Assembly (NCBI GenBank): GCA_001800355.1
Contig: MGVF01000007.1
Location: forward strand, 1 to 36,680
Source of the DNA: Elusimicrobia bacterium RIFOXYA2_FULL_50_26
Lineage (GTDB): Bacteria; Elusimicrobiota; Endomicrobiia; Endomicrobiales; XYA2-FULL-47-53
Direction of reading: 5' to 3'
DNA length: 36,680 nucleotides
Shown here: positions 13,952 through 23,456 of the stretch, one piece after another
How positions within the stretch are numbered: the first letter of the stretch is position 1
How the letters are laid out: every line of letters begins with the position of its first letter
Notes under the pieces: model-generated
What the model was told of the DNA's origin: nothing
Seen by the model: only the letters and a program-made list of their open reading frames with translations
The model's database searches: none
Made by a program: the position numbers and the translations under genes

Positions 13952-15397
13952 TTATATCACTGGCAGTGATGATTTGCCCATCAGGAAGGCGTCGGCATAG
14001 TGCGCGCAGCGGCGGCCTTCGGATATTGCCCAGATCACCAGCGATTGGCCGCGATGCGCGTCGCCGCAGGCAAAAACTCCCTTGACGGAACTCATGAAAC
14101 ACGGGTCTGTTTTGACGTTGCCCCGCGCATCAAATTCTACCGACAATTCTTCAAGAAGCCCCTGCTTCTGCGGACGCAGGAAGCCCATTGCAAGAAAAAC
14201 CATGGCAGCTTCCACTTCAAATTCAGATCCCCGTATTTCTTCCATAAGGGCATTGCCGTTTGAATCTGTTTTGCTGAAATCAACCTTAACGCATAAAAGC
14301 TTGCTTAACTTATTTCCTGTGCCGATGAATTTTTTAGTAAGCACCTGCCACTGGCGCCGGCCGCCTTCTTCGTGGCTTGACGAAGTCTTGAACAATAACG
14401 GGTATTCAGGCCATGGATACTGATCCGTGCGGCACTCGGGCGGCCGCGGCATCAGTTCCAACTGCAACACGGATTCCGCGCCCTGGCGATGCGCGGTGCC
14501 TACGCAGTCGGAGCCGGTATCGCCGCCGCCTATCACCACGACTTTTTTGCCTTTCGCGTCAATAATCTCTTTTCCGGCAATCGCCTCGCCTGAAACTTTT
14601 TTATTGGAGCGGACAAGGTAATCCATGGCGAAATATATGCCGCCAAGGTTTCTGCCTTCAATATTGATGTCCCGCGGTACGCCGCTGCCTGTGGCGATGC
14701 AGACCGCATCAAAATCATTTTTAAGGTTGGTTGCGAGAACGTCAACGCCCGCGGTAACTCCGGTTTTAAATATTATGCCTTCTTTTTGGAGGATCGCGAT
14801 GCGCCTGTCAAGAATTGTTTTTTCCAGCTTGAAATCCGGTATGCCGTAACGAAGTATGCCTCCGATTTTCGCGTCTTTCTCGAACACGGTTACCAGATGC
14901 CCCGCCTTGTTCAACTGGTCGGCGCAAGCAAGCCCCGCAGGCCCCGAGCCGATAACCGCCACTTTTTTCCCGGTGCGCTTCCTTGGCGGGCGGGCGACAA
15001 CCAGTCCCTCTTTGAAAGCATATTCTATTATGGCAAGCTCGTTTTCGCGTATCGTTACAGGCTCGTCATTGATGCCCAGCACGCAGGAATACTCGCATAG
15101 CGCCGGACACAACCGCCCCGTGATCTCGGGGAAATTGTTAGTAGACGAAAGCGCCTTGTAGGCCTTCTGCCAGGAGCCGGAAAACACGAGGTCGTTCCAC
15201 TCCGGGATAACGTTGCCGGCGGGGCATGCCCAGTGACAAAAAGGCGTACCGCAATCCATGCAGCGGGATGCCTGTGTAACGGAATCCTCTTCCCTGCGCA
15301 GGAGCGCGACTTCCATGTAATCCTTTACGCGCTCACCTATCGGCCGGCAGGCTGACTTCCGGCGTTTTGTCTTTAAAAAACCTTTTGAATCTCCCAC
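13952..15397 (-). CDS. gltD: Glutamate synthase small subunit
   Basis: 481 aa. It supplies NAD(P)H electrons to GltB for glutamate formation from glutamine and 2-oxoglutarate. N-terminal cysteines Cys46, Cys49, Cys54 and Cys58 (CMDCGTPFCHWAC) and Cys97/101/105 bind 4Fe-4S clusters. The FAD site GSGPAG is at 150-155 and a second dinucleotide fold VVIGGGDTGSDC binds NADPH. The start is GTG 15397 with GGGAG 7 bases upstream. That GGGAG belongs to the 8-bp target duplication of the mobile element inserted between gltB and gltD, so the insertion kept the ribosome binding site. tRNA-Ser lies 9 bases beyond its stop. Confidence 0.95.
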   Translation of the reverse strand: MGDSKGFLKTKRRKSACRPIGERVKDYMEVALLRREEDSVTQASRCMDCGTPFCHWACPAGNVIPEWNDLVFSGSWQKAYKALSSTNNFPEITGRLCPALCEYSCVLGINDEPVTIRENELAIIEYAFKEGLVVARPPRKRTGKKVAVIGSGPAGLACADQLNKAGHLVTVFEKDAKIGGILRYGIPDFKLEKTILDRRIAILQKEGIIFKTGVTAGVDVLATNLKNDFDAVCIATGSGVPRDINIEGRNLGGIYFAMDYLVRSNKKVSGEAIAGKEIIDAKGKKVVVIGGGDTGSDCVGTAHRQGAESVLQLELMPRPPECRTDQYPWPEYPLLFKTSSSHEEGGRRQWQVLTKKFIGTGNKLSKLLCVKVDFSKTDSNGNALMEEIRGSEFEVEAAMVFLAMGFLRPQKQGLLEELSVEFDARGNVKTDPCFMSSVKGVFACGDAHRGQSLVIWAISEGRRCAHYADAFLMGKSSLPVI

Positions 15398-15408
15398 TAT
15401 AAACTCCC

Positions 15409-15539
15409 GTGTCTCTTTAGCGTTTAGAAGTTGTCGTCATTGCGAGCCCAAAGGGCGCGGCAATCTCGCTTTTCAGAAGAAGCAACGTCGAGATTGCTTC
15501 GCTCTCGCTCGCAATGACCTCAAACTGTTAAAGAGACAC
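15409..15539. mobile_element. MITE-like element with 8-bp target duplication
   Basis: 131 bp. Terminal inverted repeats are GTGTCTCTTTA (15409-15419) and TAAAGAGACAC (15529-15539). Perfect flanking direct repeats AAACTCCC lie at 15401-15408 and 15540-15547. The interior is largely palindromic around cattgcgagc / gctcgcaatg. There is no coding capacity, so it is non-autonomous. It sits between gltB and gltD. A near-identical copy in opposite orientation is at 25689. Confidence 0.92.
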
Positions 15540-15548
15540 AAACTCCCT

Positions 15549-18500
15549 CTATCCGTCCGCGACTTCTCCGAGGTGCATTTTTTCTTCTATTTTTTTAAGT
15601 TCGAGTATTCGTTTGTATTCCATGGGCATAACTTTCACGAATTGTTGCTCGTAGTCCGCAAAGCTATCCAGTATAATTTTTGCGCGGTTGCTTGCCGTGG
15701 CGCGGTAATGGTTTTCCAAAAGCAGGCGCACGGTGAATGCGTCATCTTTGTCCAGTTTCTCAAGCTCAACCATTGCCAGGTTGCATTTTGTTTTGAATGT
15801 CCCGTCTTCGTCAAGCACGTAGGCTATGCCGCCGGACATGCCCGCGCCGAAATTCCTGCCCGTCTCGCCCAGGATAACTATCCGCCCGCCGGTCATGTAT
15901 TCGCAGGCATGGTCGCCCACGCCTTCCACTACGGCATTAAGCCCCGAGTTGCGGATACAGAAGCGTTCGCCCGCCACGCCTTTTAAATAAGCTTCCCCGG
16001 CTATGGCGCCGTAGAATGTGGTATTGCCAAGCAATATGTTCTCCCCGGGTTCATATGCGCTTGTCGTATCGGGATAGATGATAATTTTGCCGCCGGACAT
16101 GCCTTTGCCGACATAATCATTGGCCATGCCCACGAGTTTGAAAGTTATGCCTTTTGCAAGGAATGCGCCGAAACTCTGCCCCGCGACGCCTTTAAATGTG
16201 CAGCAGATGGTATCCTGCGTCAGCCCTTCTTCGCCGTAGCGGCGGCATACTTCGCCGCTTAACATCGCGCCGGTTGTCCTGTTGGTATTATTTATGGGTA
16301 ATTCCATGCAAACGTCTTTCCGGCTTTCCAGGGCGGGTTTTGCGCGTTCTATCAATGTGTGGTCAAGTACGTTTGCTATTCCGTGGTCCTGTTCCATTGT
16401 TTTATGCACGCCCACGCCCCATGGCGCCGCCGGCTTGTATAGCAGGCGCGAAAAATCAATATTCTTTGCCTTCCATGGCAACAGTTCCTTATTTATGGCA
16501 AGACAATCTGTCCGGCCTATCATATCCTCGATTTTCCTGAATCCCAGTTGCGCCATGATTTCGCGCAGTTCCTGCACGACGAACGTAAAATAGTTTATGA
16601 TATATTCGGGTTTTCCGCTGAAACGTTTCTCCAGCACCTCGTCCTGCGTTGCGACGCCGACGGAACAGGTGTTAAGGTGGCAGTGCCGCAGCATAACGCA
16701 GCCAAGCACTATAAGTATAGCTGTGCAGAAGCCGTATTCTTCGGCGCCGAGAAGCGCGGCTATAGCTACGTCGCGCCCCGTGCGCATCTGGCCGTCGGTT
16801 TGCAGCCGCACCCTGCTTCGCAGGTCGTTTAACACAAGCGTCTGGTGCGTTTCGGATAAACCCATTTCCCACGGCAGGCCGGCATGTTTGATGGAGCTTA
16901 ACGGGGATGCGCCCGTTCCGCCGTCGCCGCCTGAAATAAGGATCATGTCCGCATGTCCTTTCGCGACGCCGGCCGCAACGGTGCCGACCCCTGTCTCGGA
17001 AACGAGTTTTACGCTTATCCGTGCGCGGGGGTTGGCATTTTTAAGGTCGAAAATAAGTTGCGCAAGATCTTCAATTGAATATATGTCATGGTGCGGCGGC
17101 GGCGATATAAGCGTAACACCCTGGGTGGTATATCTTGTGCGCGCGATGATGGCGCTTACCTTGTGGCCGGGAAGTTGGCCGCCTTCGCCGGGTTTTGCTC
17201 CCTGTGCGATCTTAATCTGTATCTCGTCGGCATTGACCAGGTAGTTGGTAGTCACGCCAAAGCGCCCTGATGCCACCTGCTTTATGGCGCTGCGGCGCGA
17301 GTCCCCGTTTGGAAGGGGGGAGAAACGCGCCGGGTCCTCGCCGCCTTCGCCGGTATTGGATTTGCCGCCGATCCGGTTCATCGCAAGCGCTATAGTTTCG
17401 TGCGCGCCGCGCGAAATTGAGCCGAAGCTCATGGCGCCGGTGGCAAATCTTTTAAGAATTTCACTCGCCGATTCAACTTCCGATATGGGTATGGGGTTTG
17501 TTTTTGTAAATGTTAACAGGCTGCGCAGCGTGGTGGGGTTTTTAGACTGGTCGTTTATGAGTGAGGCAAATTCGCGGTAACGTTTTTCATTTCCTTTTCG
17601 CGCCGCGTCCTGGAGCGCCGCAATGCTTTCAGGGTTCCATAGATGCATTTCGCCGTCGCGCCGCCACTGGTAAAGCCCGCCCGGTTCAAGCAGCGGTTCC
17701 TCGGAAATATTATGGTAAGCCTGGGCGTGCCGCCGCATCGTTTCTTCCGCGATCGTGTCGAAGCCGATGCCGCCGATACGCGATACCGTGCCGGTGAAAC
17801 TGCGCTCCACGACTTCATCGCCCAGCCCCACAGCCTCGAAAATCTGCGCGCCGCGGTAACTTTCAAGGGCTGATATGCCCATTTTCGACATGATTTTCAG
17901 AATACCCTTGTCAACCGCTTTTATATAGTTGTATACAGCCGTCTCTTCGTCGCATTCAATTGTTTTTTCGCGCGCAAGTGAGCGTACGGCCTCAAAGGCC
18001 AGGTAAGGGTTTACGCATCCCGCCCCGTAACCGAACAGGAGCGCGAAATGATGCACTTCCCGCGGTTCCGCGCTCTCGACTATAATTGCTATCTGGGCGC
18101 GCATCGCCTTTTTTACCAGGTACTGGTGCACCGTGCCGGTGGCAAGAAGCGCCGGCAGGGCTGCATTGTCTTTGTCAGAGCCGCGGTCGCTTAATATGAT
18201 AAACGCATATCCCTGGCTTATTGCCTCTTCCGCCTCGGCGCATATGCGTTCCAATGCCTGCATAAAATCATTTTTATCGCCGGCTTTACATAGTATGGAG
18301 ATTGTTTTTGACTTCAGGTTTTCATGCTTTATATGCCGGATTTTCTCAAGTTCCTCGTTGGAAAGAACAGGTTGTTTAATGTGCAGGCGCCGGCAGTGTC
18401 CCGGCGTGGCATCGAGAACGTTCTTTCGCGGGCCGATGAAGCTTTCCAAACTCATCACAAGCTCTTCGCGGATAGAATCTATTGCAGGGTTGGTAACCTG

Positions 18501-20078
18501 CGCGAACAACTGCTTAAAGTAGTTATAAAGAAGATGCGGTTTGTGCGATAATACCGCCGGCGGCGTGTCGTTGCCCATGGAGCCCACCGGCTCCTGCGCC
18601 GTTTCCGCCATGTGTTTTAAAATTATTTTTCCGTCTTCGCGGGTGTAGCCGAACGTTATCATGCCGGTGGTGAGCTGCTCATTCTCGTCATGTTTCGCCG
18701 CTGTTGCCACGGGGAGATCGTCTAGTTCCAACATGTTGTCTTTGAGCCAGCGGCCGTAGTCGTGAGCCGATGCCAGTTCATTTTTCAGTTCACGGTCATG
18801 AATAATGCTACCCGCCGCGGTATCTATAAAGAAGATTCTTCCCGGCTTGAGACGGCCGGACGTAATAATTTCGGCAGGCTTGATGTCCAGGACGCCGGCC
18901 TCCGATGCCATTACCACCAGCCCGTTTTTTGTAACGATGTAACGGGCGGGGCGCAGGCCGTTCCTGTCAAGAACGGCGCCTATGCGCGTGCCGTCGGTAA
19001 ATGCAACCGCGGCAGGTCCGTCCCAAGGCTCCATAAGGCAGGCATGGTATTTGTAAAAATCGCGCACCGGCTCATCCATCCCGCCGTCGTGTTCCCACGC
19101 GGAGGGGATTAACATCATCATTGCGTGGGCAAGGCTTCTGCCGGAGAGAGTCAGCAATTCAAAAACATTGTCGAGCATTGCCGAGTCGCTGCCGCCGGTA
19201 ACCACTATATGTTTTAGTTTTTCTATATCTCCGCCGAACGAATCGCTTTTAAGAAGCCCCTCTTTAGCCTGCATCCAGTTAATATTTCCGCGCAGGGTGT
19301 TTATCTCGCCGTTATGCGCCAGGAAACGGAACGGTTGCGCAAGGTCCCACGTGGGGAAGGTGTTCGTGCTGTAGCGCGAATGCACAAGCCCTATGGCGCT
19401 TTCTATGTTTGGATCCTGAAGGTCGGGAAAGAAGTTCTCAACCTGCGCGGGCGTAAGCAAGCCTTTGTAAATAAACGTGCGCGACGACAGCGATGGGATA
19501 TAAAAACAGGATTTCTGCCGGAGTTGCGCTGCGCGCACGGCGTTTTCTATGCGCCGGCGGATAACGTATAGCTTTCGTTCGAAGGCAAGTTGCTCAGGTA
19601 TGTTTGCGCCCCGGCCTATAAAAATCTGTTCGATTGCGGGCTTTGTGTTTTTTGCGGTTTTGCCAAGGTGGGAATCATCGGTTGGCACGGGCCGCCATGC
19701 GATTACGGATTGGCCTTCCTCAACGATTGTATCCTGGATGATTTTCTTGCATTTTACGCGTTCAGCGTCGTTTGAGGGCAGGAACACAAGCCCCGAACCG
19801 TAGCTTCCGGGTTGCGGCAGCGTAACGGTGCGCGCCTTCATCGTTTCGGAAAAAAAACGGTGCGGCATTTGAATCAGTATGCCGGCGCCGTCGCCCGTAA
19901 GAGGGTCTGCGCCGGTCGCGCCGCGATGGGAAAGGTTTACAAGAATACGCAACCCTTGCCGTACAATTTCATTGGAGGCTTTTCCATTGATATTGCAGAC
20001 AAAACCGACGCCGCAGGAGTCATGCTCGAACTGCGGGTCGTACATTCCTTGTTTTTGAGGTATATAATCGCTATCCAT
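15549..20078 (-). CDS. gltB: Glutamate synthase large subunit
   Basis: About 1509 aa from ATG 20078; the frame stays open to TTG 20099 and ATG 20045 is also possible. Domain order is that of GltB: a class II glutaminase whose nucleophile is Cys22 (HDSCGVGF, exposed after removal of a short propeptide), a central linker domain, the FMN/2-oxoglutarate synthase domain (GGKSNTGEGGEDPARF) with 3Fe-4S cysteines in CVMLRHCHLNTC, and a C-terminal glycine-rich beta helix. It releases ammonia from glutamine and channels it to 2-oxoglutarate. Full length and intact. It lies between glnN and gltD on the same strand, forming an ammonium assimilation set. Confidence 0.95.
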   Translation of the reverse strand: MDSDYIPQKQGMYDPQFEHDSCGVGFVCNINGKASNEIVRQGLRILVNLSHRGATGADPLTGDGAGILIQMPHRFFSETMKARTVTLPQPGSYGSGLVFLPSNDAERVKCKKIIQDTIVEEGQSVIAWRPVPTDDSHLGKTAKNTKPAIEQIFIGRGANIPEQLAFERKLYVIRRRIENAVRAAQLRQKSCFYIPSLSSRTFIYKGLLTPAQVENFFPDLQDPNIESAIGLVHSRYSTNTFPTWDLAQPFRFLAHNGEINTLRGNINWMQAKEGLLKSDSFGGDIEKLKHIVVTGGSDSAMLDNVFELLTLSGRSLAHAMMMLIPSAWEHDGGMDEPVRDFYKYHACLMEPWDGPAAVAFTDGTRIGAVLDRNGLRPARYIVTKNGLVVMASEAGVLDIKPAEIITSGRLKPGRIFFIDTAAGSIIHDRELKNELASAHDYGRWLKDNMLELDDLPVATAAKHDENEQLTTGMITFGYTREDGKIILKHMAETAQEPVGSMGNDTPPAVLSHKPHLLYNYFKQLFAQVTNPAIDSIREELVMSLESFIGPRKNVLDATPGHCRRLHIKQPVLSNEELEKIRHIKHENLKSKTISILCKAGDKNDFMQALERICAEAEEAISQGYAFIILSDRGSDKDNAALPALLATGTVHQYLVKKAMRAQIAIIVESAEPREVHHFALLFGYGAGCVNPYLAFEAVRSLAREKTIECDEETAVYNYIKAVDKGILKIMSKMGISALESYRGAQIFEAVGLGDEVVERSFTGTVSRIGGIGFDTIAEETMRRHAQAYHNISEEPLLEPGGLYQWRRDGEMHLWNPESIAALQDAARKGNEKRYREFASLINDQSKNPTTLRSLLTFTKTNPIPISEVESASEILKRFATGAMSFGSISRGAHETIALAMNRIGGKSNTGEGGEDPARFSPLPNGDSRRSAIKQVASGRFGVTTNYLVNADEIQIKIAQGAKPGEGGQLPGHKVSAIIARTRYTTQGVTLISPPPHHDIYSIEDLAQLIFDLKNANPRARISVKLVSETGVGTVAAGVAKGHADMILISGGDGGTGASPLSSIKHAGLPWEMGLSETHQTLVLNDLRSRVRLQTDGQMRTGRDVAIAALLGAEEYGFCTAILIVLGCVMLRHCHLNTCSVGVATQDEVLEKRFSGKPEYIINYFTFVVQELREIMAQLGFRKIEDMIGRTDCLAINKELLPWKAKNIDFSRLLYKPAAPWGVGVHKTMEQDHGIANVLDHTLIERAKPALESRKDVCMELPINNTNRTTGAMLSGEVCRRYGEEGLTQDTICCTFKGVAGQSFGAFLAKGITFKLVGMANDYVGKGMSGGKIIIYPDTTSAYEPGENILLGNTTFYGAIAGEAYLKGVAGERFCIRNSGLNAVVEGVGDHACEYMTGGRIVILGETGRNFGAGMSGGIAYVLDEDGTFKTKCNLAMVELEKLDKDDAFTVRLLLENHYRATASNRAKIILDSFADYEQQFVKVMPMEYKRILELKKIEEKMHLGEVADG

Positions 20079-20089
20079 AAAGTTATAAC

Positions 20090-20136
20090 AAGGGGACAAA
20101 ACCCCGCTTTTGCCGCTTACGGGATCCTGTCCCCTT
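20090..20136 (-). promoter_or_regulatory. Long-range leader hairpin upstream of gltB
   Basis: AAGGGGACA (20090-20098) is the exact reverse complement of TGTCCCCTT (20128-20136). The 29-base interior can form a smaller CCCG/CGGG stem. In gltB mRNA it would end 11 bases before ATG 20078. It could act on translation or mark the end of glnN transcripts. No T-run follows in the minus direction. Confidence 0.5.
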
Positions 20137-20169
20137 ATTGTTTTTGTCTAGTACAAGTATTTTACGGGT

Positions 20170-22284
20170 TTACATTATAAACATCATCTCTGCATACGTG
20201 GGTAGCGGCCAATACTCACGGGGGATGATTTCCTCGAGGCTGTCAACCGAAGTACGCAGCTCTTTCATGCTGTCAAGGATGTTCGTCATGGAATGCCCTG
20301 CCTGGGCATCCTCAAGCTTGGCTATGGCGTCCATAGCCGCATCGGAGACAGTTACCAGCTTCTTTAAAAGCACCGATAGCGCCTCGACATTCTGGCCTGC
20401 CGCTTTTACCGTGCCGATGGTTGATGCCAACTCGCTCTGGTATTTTACCGCCGCGGGTATAATCATCGTTTTTGCCATGTCAAGCGCAATAGCGGCCTCG
20501 ATTTTTATCGTTTTCTCATACTGTTCGATATATATCTCGTAGCGTGACATCAGCTCTGTTTTTGAAAGCACTTTATGTTTTTCAAAAAGAGCAACCGCCG
20601 CGTCCGTTATCGTTTCCTTTAAGGCTTCGGGCGTTGTTTTCAGGTTCGGCAGCCCGCGCTTTTCCGCTTCCTTGTGCCATTCCAGCGAGTAGTTATCGCC
20701 GTTGAACAATATGCGCTTATGCTTTTTAACTATGCCCTGCATTATTTCCTGCAAAGATTCGTTGAAATCCTTGCCGGATTTTACAGCCGCTTCCAGGCGC
20801 GTGCATATATCGTCAAGCGCTTCGGCAACTATTGTGTTCAATATTATATTAGGGCCGGCGCAGTTCTGGTTGGAACCCACAGCGCGGAATTCGAACTTGT
20901 TGCCGGTGAAAGCAAACGGGGACGTCCTGTTGCGGTCTGTTACGTCGCGCGAAAGCCTGGGAAGCGCGGTTACTCCGATTTCAACGTCCTTGCCTTCCTT
21001 GGAGCTTTTCGCGCCGCCTTTTTCGATTTGCTCAATGATGTCGGCCAGCTGTTCGCCCAGGAATATGGAAAGTATGGCCGGCGGCGCTTCGTTTGCGCCA
21101 AGCCGGTGGTCGTTTCCAGCCGAGGCCACCGTTCCGCGTAAAAGTCCCGCGTAGGTGTCTATGGCTTTCATCAACGCGCCGATTATGGTTAAAAACTTTG
21201 CGTTCTCATGCGGGTTGTCGCCCGGGCTTAACCAGTTCTTGCCGTCCGGGCCGCACAGCGCCCAGTTGTTATGCTTGCCGGAACCGTTTACGCCGGCAAA
21301 GGGTTTTTCATGCAGCAGGCAAACAAACCCGTGTCGGTCGGCCATCTGGCGCAGCACTTCCATGGTCATCATGTTATGGTCAACGGCGTGATTTAATTCC
21401 TCGTATACCGGCGCTATTTCGAACTGGGCGGGGCAAACTTCGTTATGGCGTGTCTTTGCAGGTATTCCAAGTTTCCATAGATCATGGTCGAGGTCTTCCA
21501 TAAATGCAAGCACCCGCGGCTTTATGGCGCCGAAATAGTGGTCTTCCATCTGCTGATTCTTGGCCGGCTTTTTCCCGAACAGTGTGCGGCCGGTCTGTAT
21601 AAGGTCAAGGCGGTTAAGATAGTATTCTTTATCAATAAGGAAATACTCCTGCTCCGCGCCCAGGGTTACATACGGCCTTGTCTTTCCCTTTATTCCGAAA
21701 AGCCTGGCAAGGCGTTCCACCTGCACGGCCAGCGCGTGGATTGAACGCATGAGAGGGATCTTCTTATCCAGGGCTTCGCCGTTGTAAGAATAAAATGCCG
21801 TCGGGATGCACAGTGTCGCGCCGTTTTTGCTTTCCTTTATGAAGGCCGGGCTCGTTGGGTCCCACGCTGTATAGCCGCGCGCTTCGAAAGTGGCGCGCAG
21901 GCCGCCGGAAGGGAAGCTGGATGCGTCCGGCTCGCCCTGTGTAAGTTCTTTTCCTGAAAACTGCATCATCACTCCGCCCTCGCCGTCGGGGAAGATAAAT
22001 GAATCGTGTTTCTCCGCCGTGCCGCCCGTCAGAGGCTGAAACCAGTGGGTAAAATGCGTCGCACCTTTGGACATGGCCCATTCTTTCATGGCCTGCGCCA
22101 CTTCGCCTGCAATTTTCTGATCCAGGGAGCGGCCTTCCTTCATTGTCGCGATTATCGAATCATATGTTTTTGGCGAAAGATACTTCCGCATGTTTTTCGG
22201 CCCGAACACGTTTTCGCCGTACATGCTTTCAATAGTTGAGATGTCATTGGATGAAATGTTTTTGGATACTTTTTTCTTTTTCAT
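20170..22284 (-). CDS. glnN: Type III glutamine synthetase
   Basis: 704 aa from ATG 22284 (MKKKKVSK), with AAGGG about 9 bases upstream; the longer frame to 22380 would start inside the leader hairpins. The length and motifs such as FTHWFQPLTGGTAEKHDSF, LGAEQEYFLID, HNEVCPAQFEIAPVYEELN and the ATP-site region NDHRLGANEAPPAI identify the GSIII (GlnN) class, not the 450-residue GSI. It makes glutamine from glutamate and ammonium with ATP. It is the first of three minus-strand nitrogen genes (glnN, gltB, gltD) that together form the GS-GOGAT cycle. Confidence 0.94.
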   Translation of the reverse strand: MKKKKVSKNISSNDISTIESMYGENVFGPKNMRKYLSPKTYDSIIATMKEGRSLDQKIAGEVAQAMKEWAMSKGATHFTHWFQPLTGGTAEKHDSFIFPDGEGGVMMQFSGKELTQGEPDASSFPSGGLRATFEARGYTAWDPTSPAFIKESKNGATLCIPTAFYSYNGEALDKKIPLMRSIHALAVQVERLARLFGIKGKTRPYVTLGAEQEYFLIDKEYYLNRLDLIQTGRTLFGKKPAKNQQMEDHYFGAIKPRVLAFMEDLDHDLWKLGIPAKTRHNEVCPAQFEIAPVYEELNHAVDHNMMTMEVLRQMADRHGFVCLLHEKPFAGVNGSGKHNNWALCGPDGKNWLSPGDNPHENAKFLTIIGALMKAIDTYAGLLRGTVASAGNDHRLGANEAPPAILSIFLGEQLADIIEQIEKGGAKSSKEGKDVEIGVTALPRLSRDVTDRNRTSPFAFTGNKFEFRAVGSNQNCAGPNIILNTIVAEALDDICTRLEAAVKSGKDFNESLQEIMQGIVKKHKRILFNGDNYSLEWHKEAEKRGLPNLKTTPEALKETITDAAVALFEKHKVLSKTELMSRYEIYIEQYEKTIKIEAAIALDMAKTMIIPAAVKYQSELASTIGTVKAAGQNVEALSVLLKKLVTVSDAAMDAIAKLEDAQAGHSMTNILDSMKELRTSVDSLEEIIPREYWPLPTYAEMMFIM

Positions 22285-22326
22285 TTTATTAGCCCTTCCT
22301 TGACGAATAAAAAATAAATGTTGCCG

Positions 22327-22365
22327 GGGCGAACAAAAAACGCCCTTGACACCAAACACGGTGTC
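22327..22365 (-). promoter_or_regulatory. Two tandem hairpins in the glnN leader
   Basis: On the minus strand GACACC-GTGTTT-GGTGTC (22365-22348) is followed after two bases by GGGCG-TTTTTTGTT-CGCCC (22345-22327). They lie 43-81 bases before the glnN start. The T-run within the second loop could allow termination or antitermination. No known riboswitch is recognised. Confidence 0.45.
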
Positions 22366-22410
22366 GGATAAGGACGCCATTGTCCTTTATATGGTGGCTG
22401 TCAGTAAATT

Positions 22411-22517
22411 GCTGATGTTACGCAAGCGTGTCATTGCGAGGAGCCTTCGCGACGAAGCAATCTCGTCGTTTTGATACGAAACAGCAAGATTGCTTCGCTT
22501 CGCTCGCAATGACAGCA
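22411..22517. repeat. Palindromic repeat, CTGATGTTACGC end type, truncated
   Basis: 107 bp that match the reverse complement of the repeat at 24228 over its first four fifths, beginning GCTGATGTTACGCAA. The last 20-25 bases, including the second terminal repeat, are missing. It lies 13 bases after the end of rpsI and before the glnN leader. Confidence 0.85.
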
Positions 22518-22530
22518 ACTTTAAATTAGT

Positions 22531-22938
22531 TTAACGCTTGGAGAACTGGAAGCGTTTGCGCGCTTTGGGCATACCGGATTTTTTGCGTTCTACCATGCGC
22601 GGGTCTCTCGTCAGAAAGCCCTCTTTTTTCATGCCGGCTTTAAGGGTCGGGTCAACCTTGACCAATGCCCTTGCCAGGCCGTGGCGTATCGCTCCGGCCT
22701 GCCCGGTTACCCCGCCGCCTCTTACGTCAATAATAAAATCGTACCCTTTTGCCGACGGAAACAGCTCAAGCGGCCGCACGGCGTCCTTCTTGTGGCGGCC
22801 AAGCCCGCCAAAATAAACATCAATCGTGCGCTCATTAATAAGTATGGAGCCGCTGCCTTCGGTAACGCGCACCTGCGCGATCGAAGTTTTTCTGCGCCCC
22901 GTGGCCTGTACCGGAAAAGTATTGGTAGTCTGGTTCAT
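22531..22938 (-). CDS. rpsI: Ribosomal protein S9
   Basis: 135 aa small-subunit protein. N-terminal ATGRRKTSIAQVRVTEGSG, the central GGGVTGQAGAIRHGLARALV and the C-terminal tail KARKRFQFSKR are typical; the last Lys-Arg contacts the P-site tRNA anticodon region. It follows rplM by 8 bases, the widely conserved L13-S9 operon. Confidence 0.97.
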   Translation of the reverse strand: MNQTTNTFPVQATGRRKTSIAQVRVTEGSGSILINERTIDVYFGGLGRHKKDAVRPLELFPSAKGYDFIIDVRGGGVTGQAGAIRHGLARALVKVDPTLKAGMKKEGFLTRDPRMVERKKSGMPKARKRFQFSKR

Positions 22939-22946
22939 CGTTTCTC

Positions 22947-23378
22947 CTATTTATTCTTTGTAAATTGTGCGGCGTGAGGATGTTCCGCGGTTTTATATAC
23001 CTTAAGCCGCGTAATCTGCCGGTTGCCAAGTTTGTTTTTTGCCAGCATGCCTTTAACGGCAAGCGTTATCGCCCTGTCCGGTTTCTCGGACATAAGCTTG
23101 CTGTAAGGGGTAGAGACGTCGCCGCCGGAATAACCCGAGTGGCGGTAATCTATCTTCTGTTCCAGTTTCTTGCCGGTAAGAACTACCTTGCCCGCGTTTG
23201 TTACCACTACGAAATCCCCGCAATCAAGGTGGGGGGTGTAATCGCGTTTGTTTTTTCCGCGCAGGATGTTTGCCGCTTCACAGGCCAGCCGGCCCAGCAC
23301 CTTGCCGGTTGCATCAATGTGATGCCATTTCCTGTTTATTTCTACTACTTTTGGAAGATGCGTCTTTGCGTTAATCAT
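22947..23378 (-). CDS. rplM: Ribosomal protein L13
   Basis: 143 aa large-subunit protein of normal length. [27 protein letters not shown] near the N-terminus (given in part) and YRHSGYSGG in the middle are diagnostic. It is the first gene of the rplM-rpsI operon, with GAGGAAACC before ATG 23378 as ribosome binding site. A strong promoter lies 48 bases upstream. Confidence 0.97.
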   Translation of the reverse strand: MINAKTHLPKVVEINRKWHHIDATGKVLGRLACEAANILRGKNKRDYTPHLDCGDFVVVTNAGKVVLTGKKLEQKIDYRHSGYSGGDVSTPYSKLMSEKPDRAITLAVKGMLAKNKLGNRQITRLKVYKTAEHPHAAQFTKNK

Positions 23379-23425
23379 GGTTTCCTCACGTCATAAGAGA
23401 CATAATGTAATATAAGAATCCACAA

Positions 23426-23454
23426 ATTATAAGAAATTTTTACCTTGAAGTCAA
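23426..23454 (-). promoter_or_regulatory. Promoter of rplM-rpsI
   Basis: Minus strand: -35 TTGACT (23454-23449), a 17-base spacer and a perfect -10 TATAAT (23431-23426). It is the best sigma70-type match in the window, as expected for ribosomal protein genes. It starts 2 bases after the stop of the hydrolase gene. Confidence 0.8.
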
Positions 23455-23456
23455 AT

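Noticed and set aside
15573-20542. Many long plus-strand frames opposite gltB and glnN
   Set aside because: Shadows of GC-rich codon usage in the real minus-strand genes; no motifs or ribosome binding sites.
22327-22365. Glutamine riboswitch upstream of glnN
   Set aside because: Only two simple hairpins are seen, without the conserved glnA-motif core that I know.
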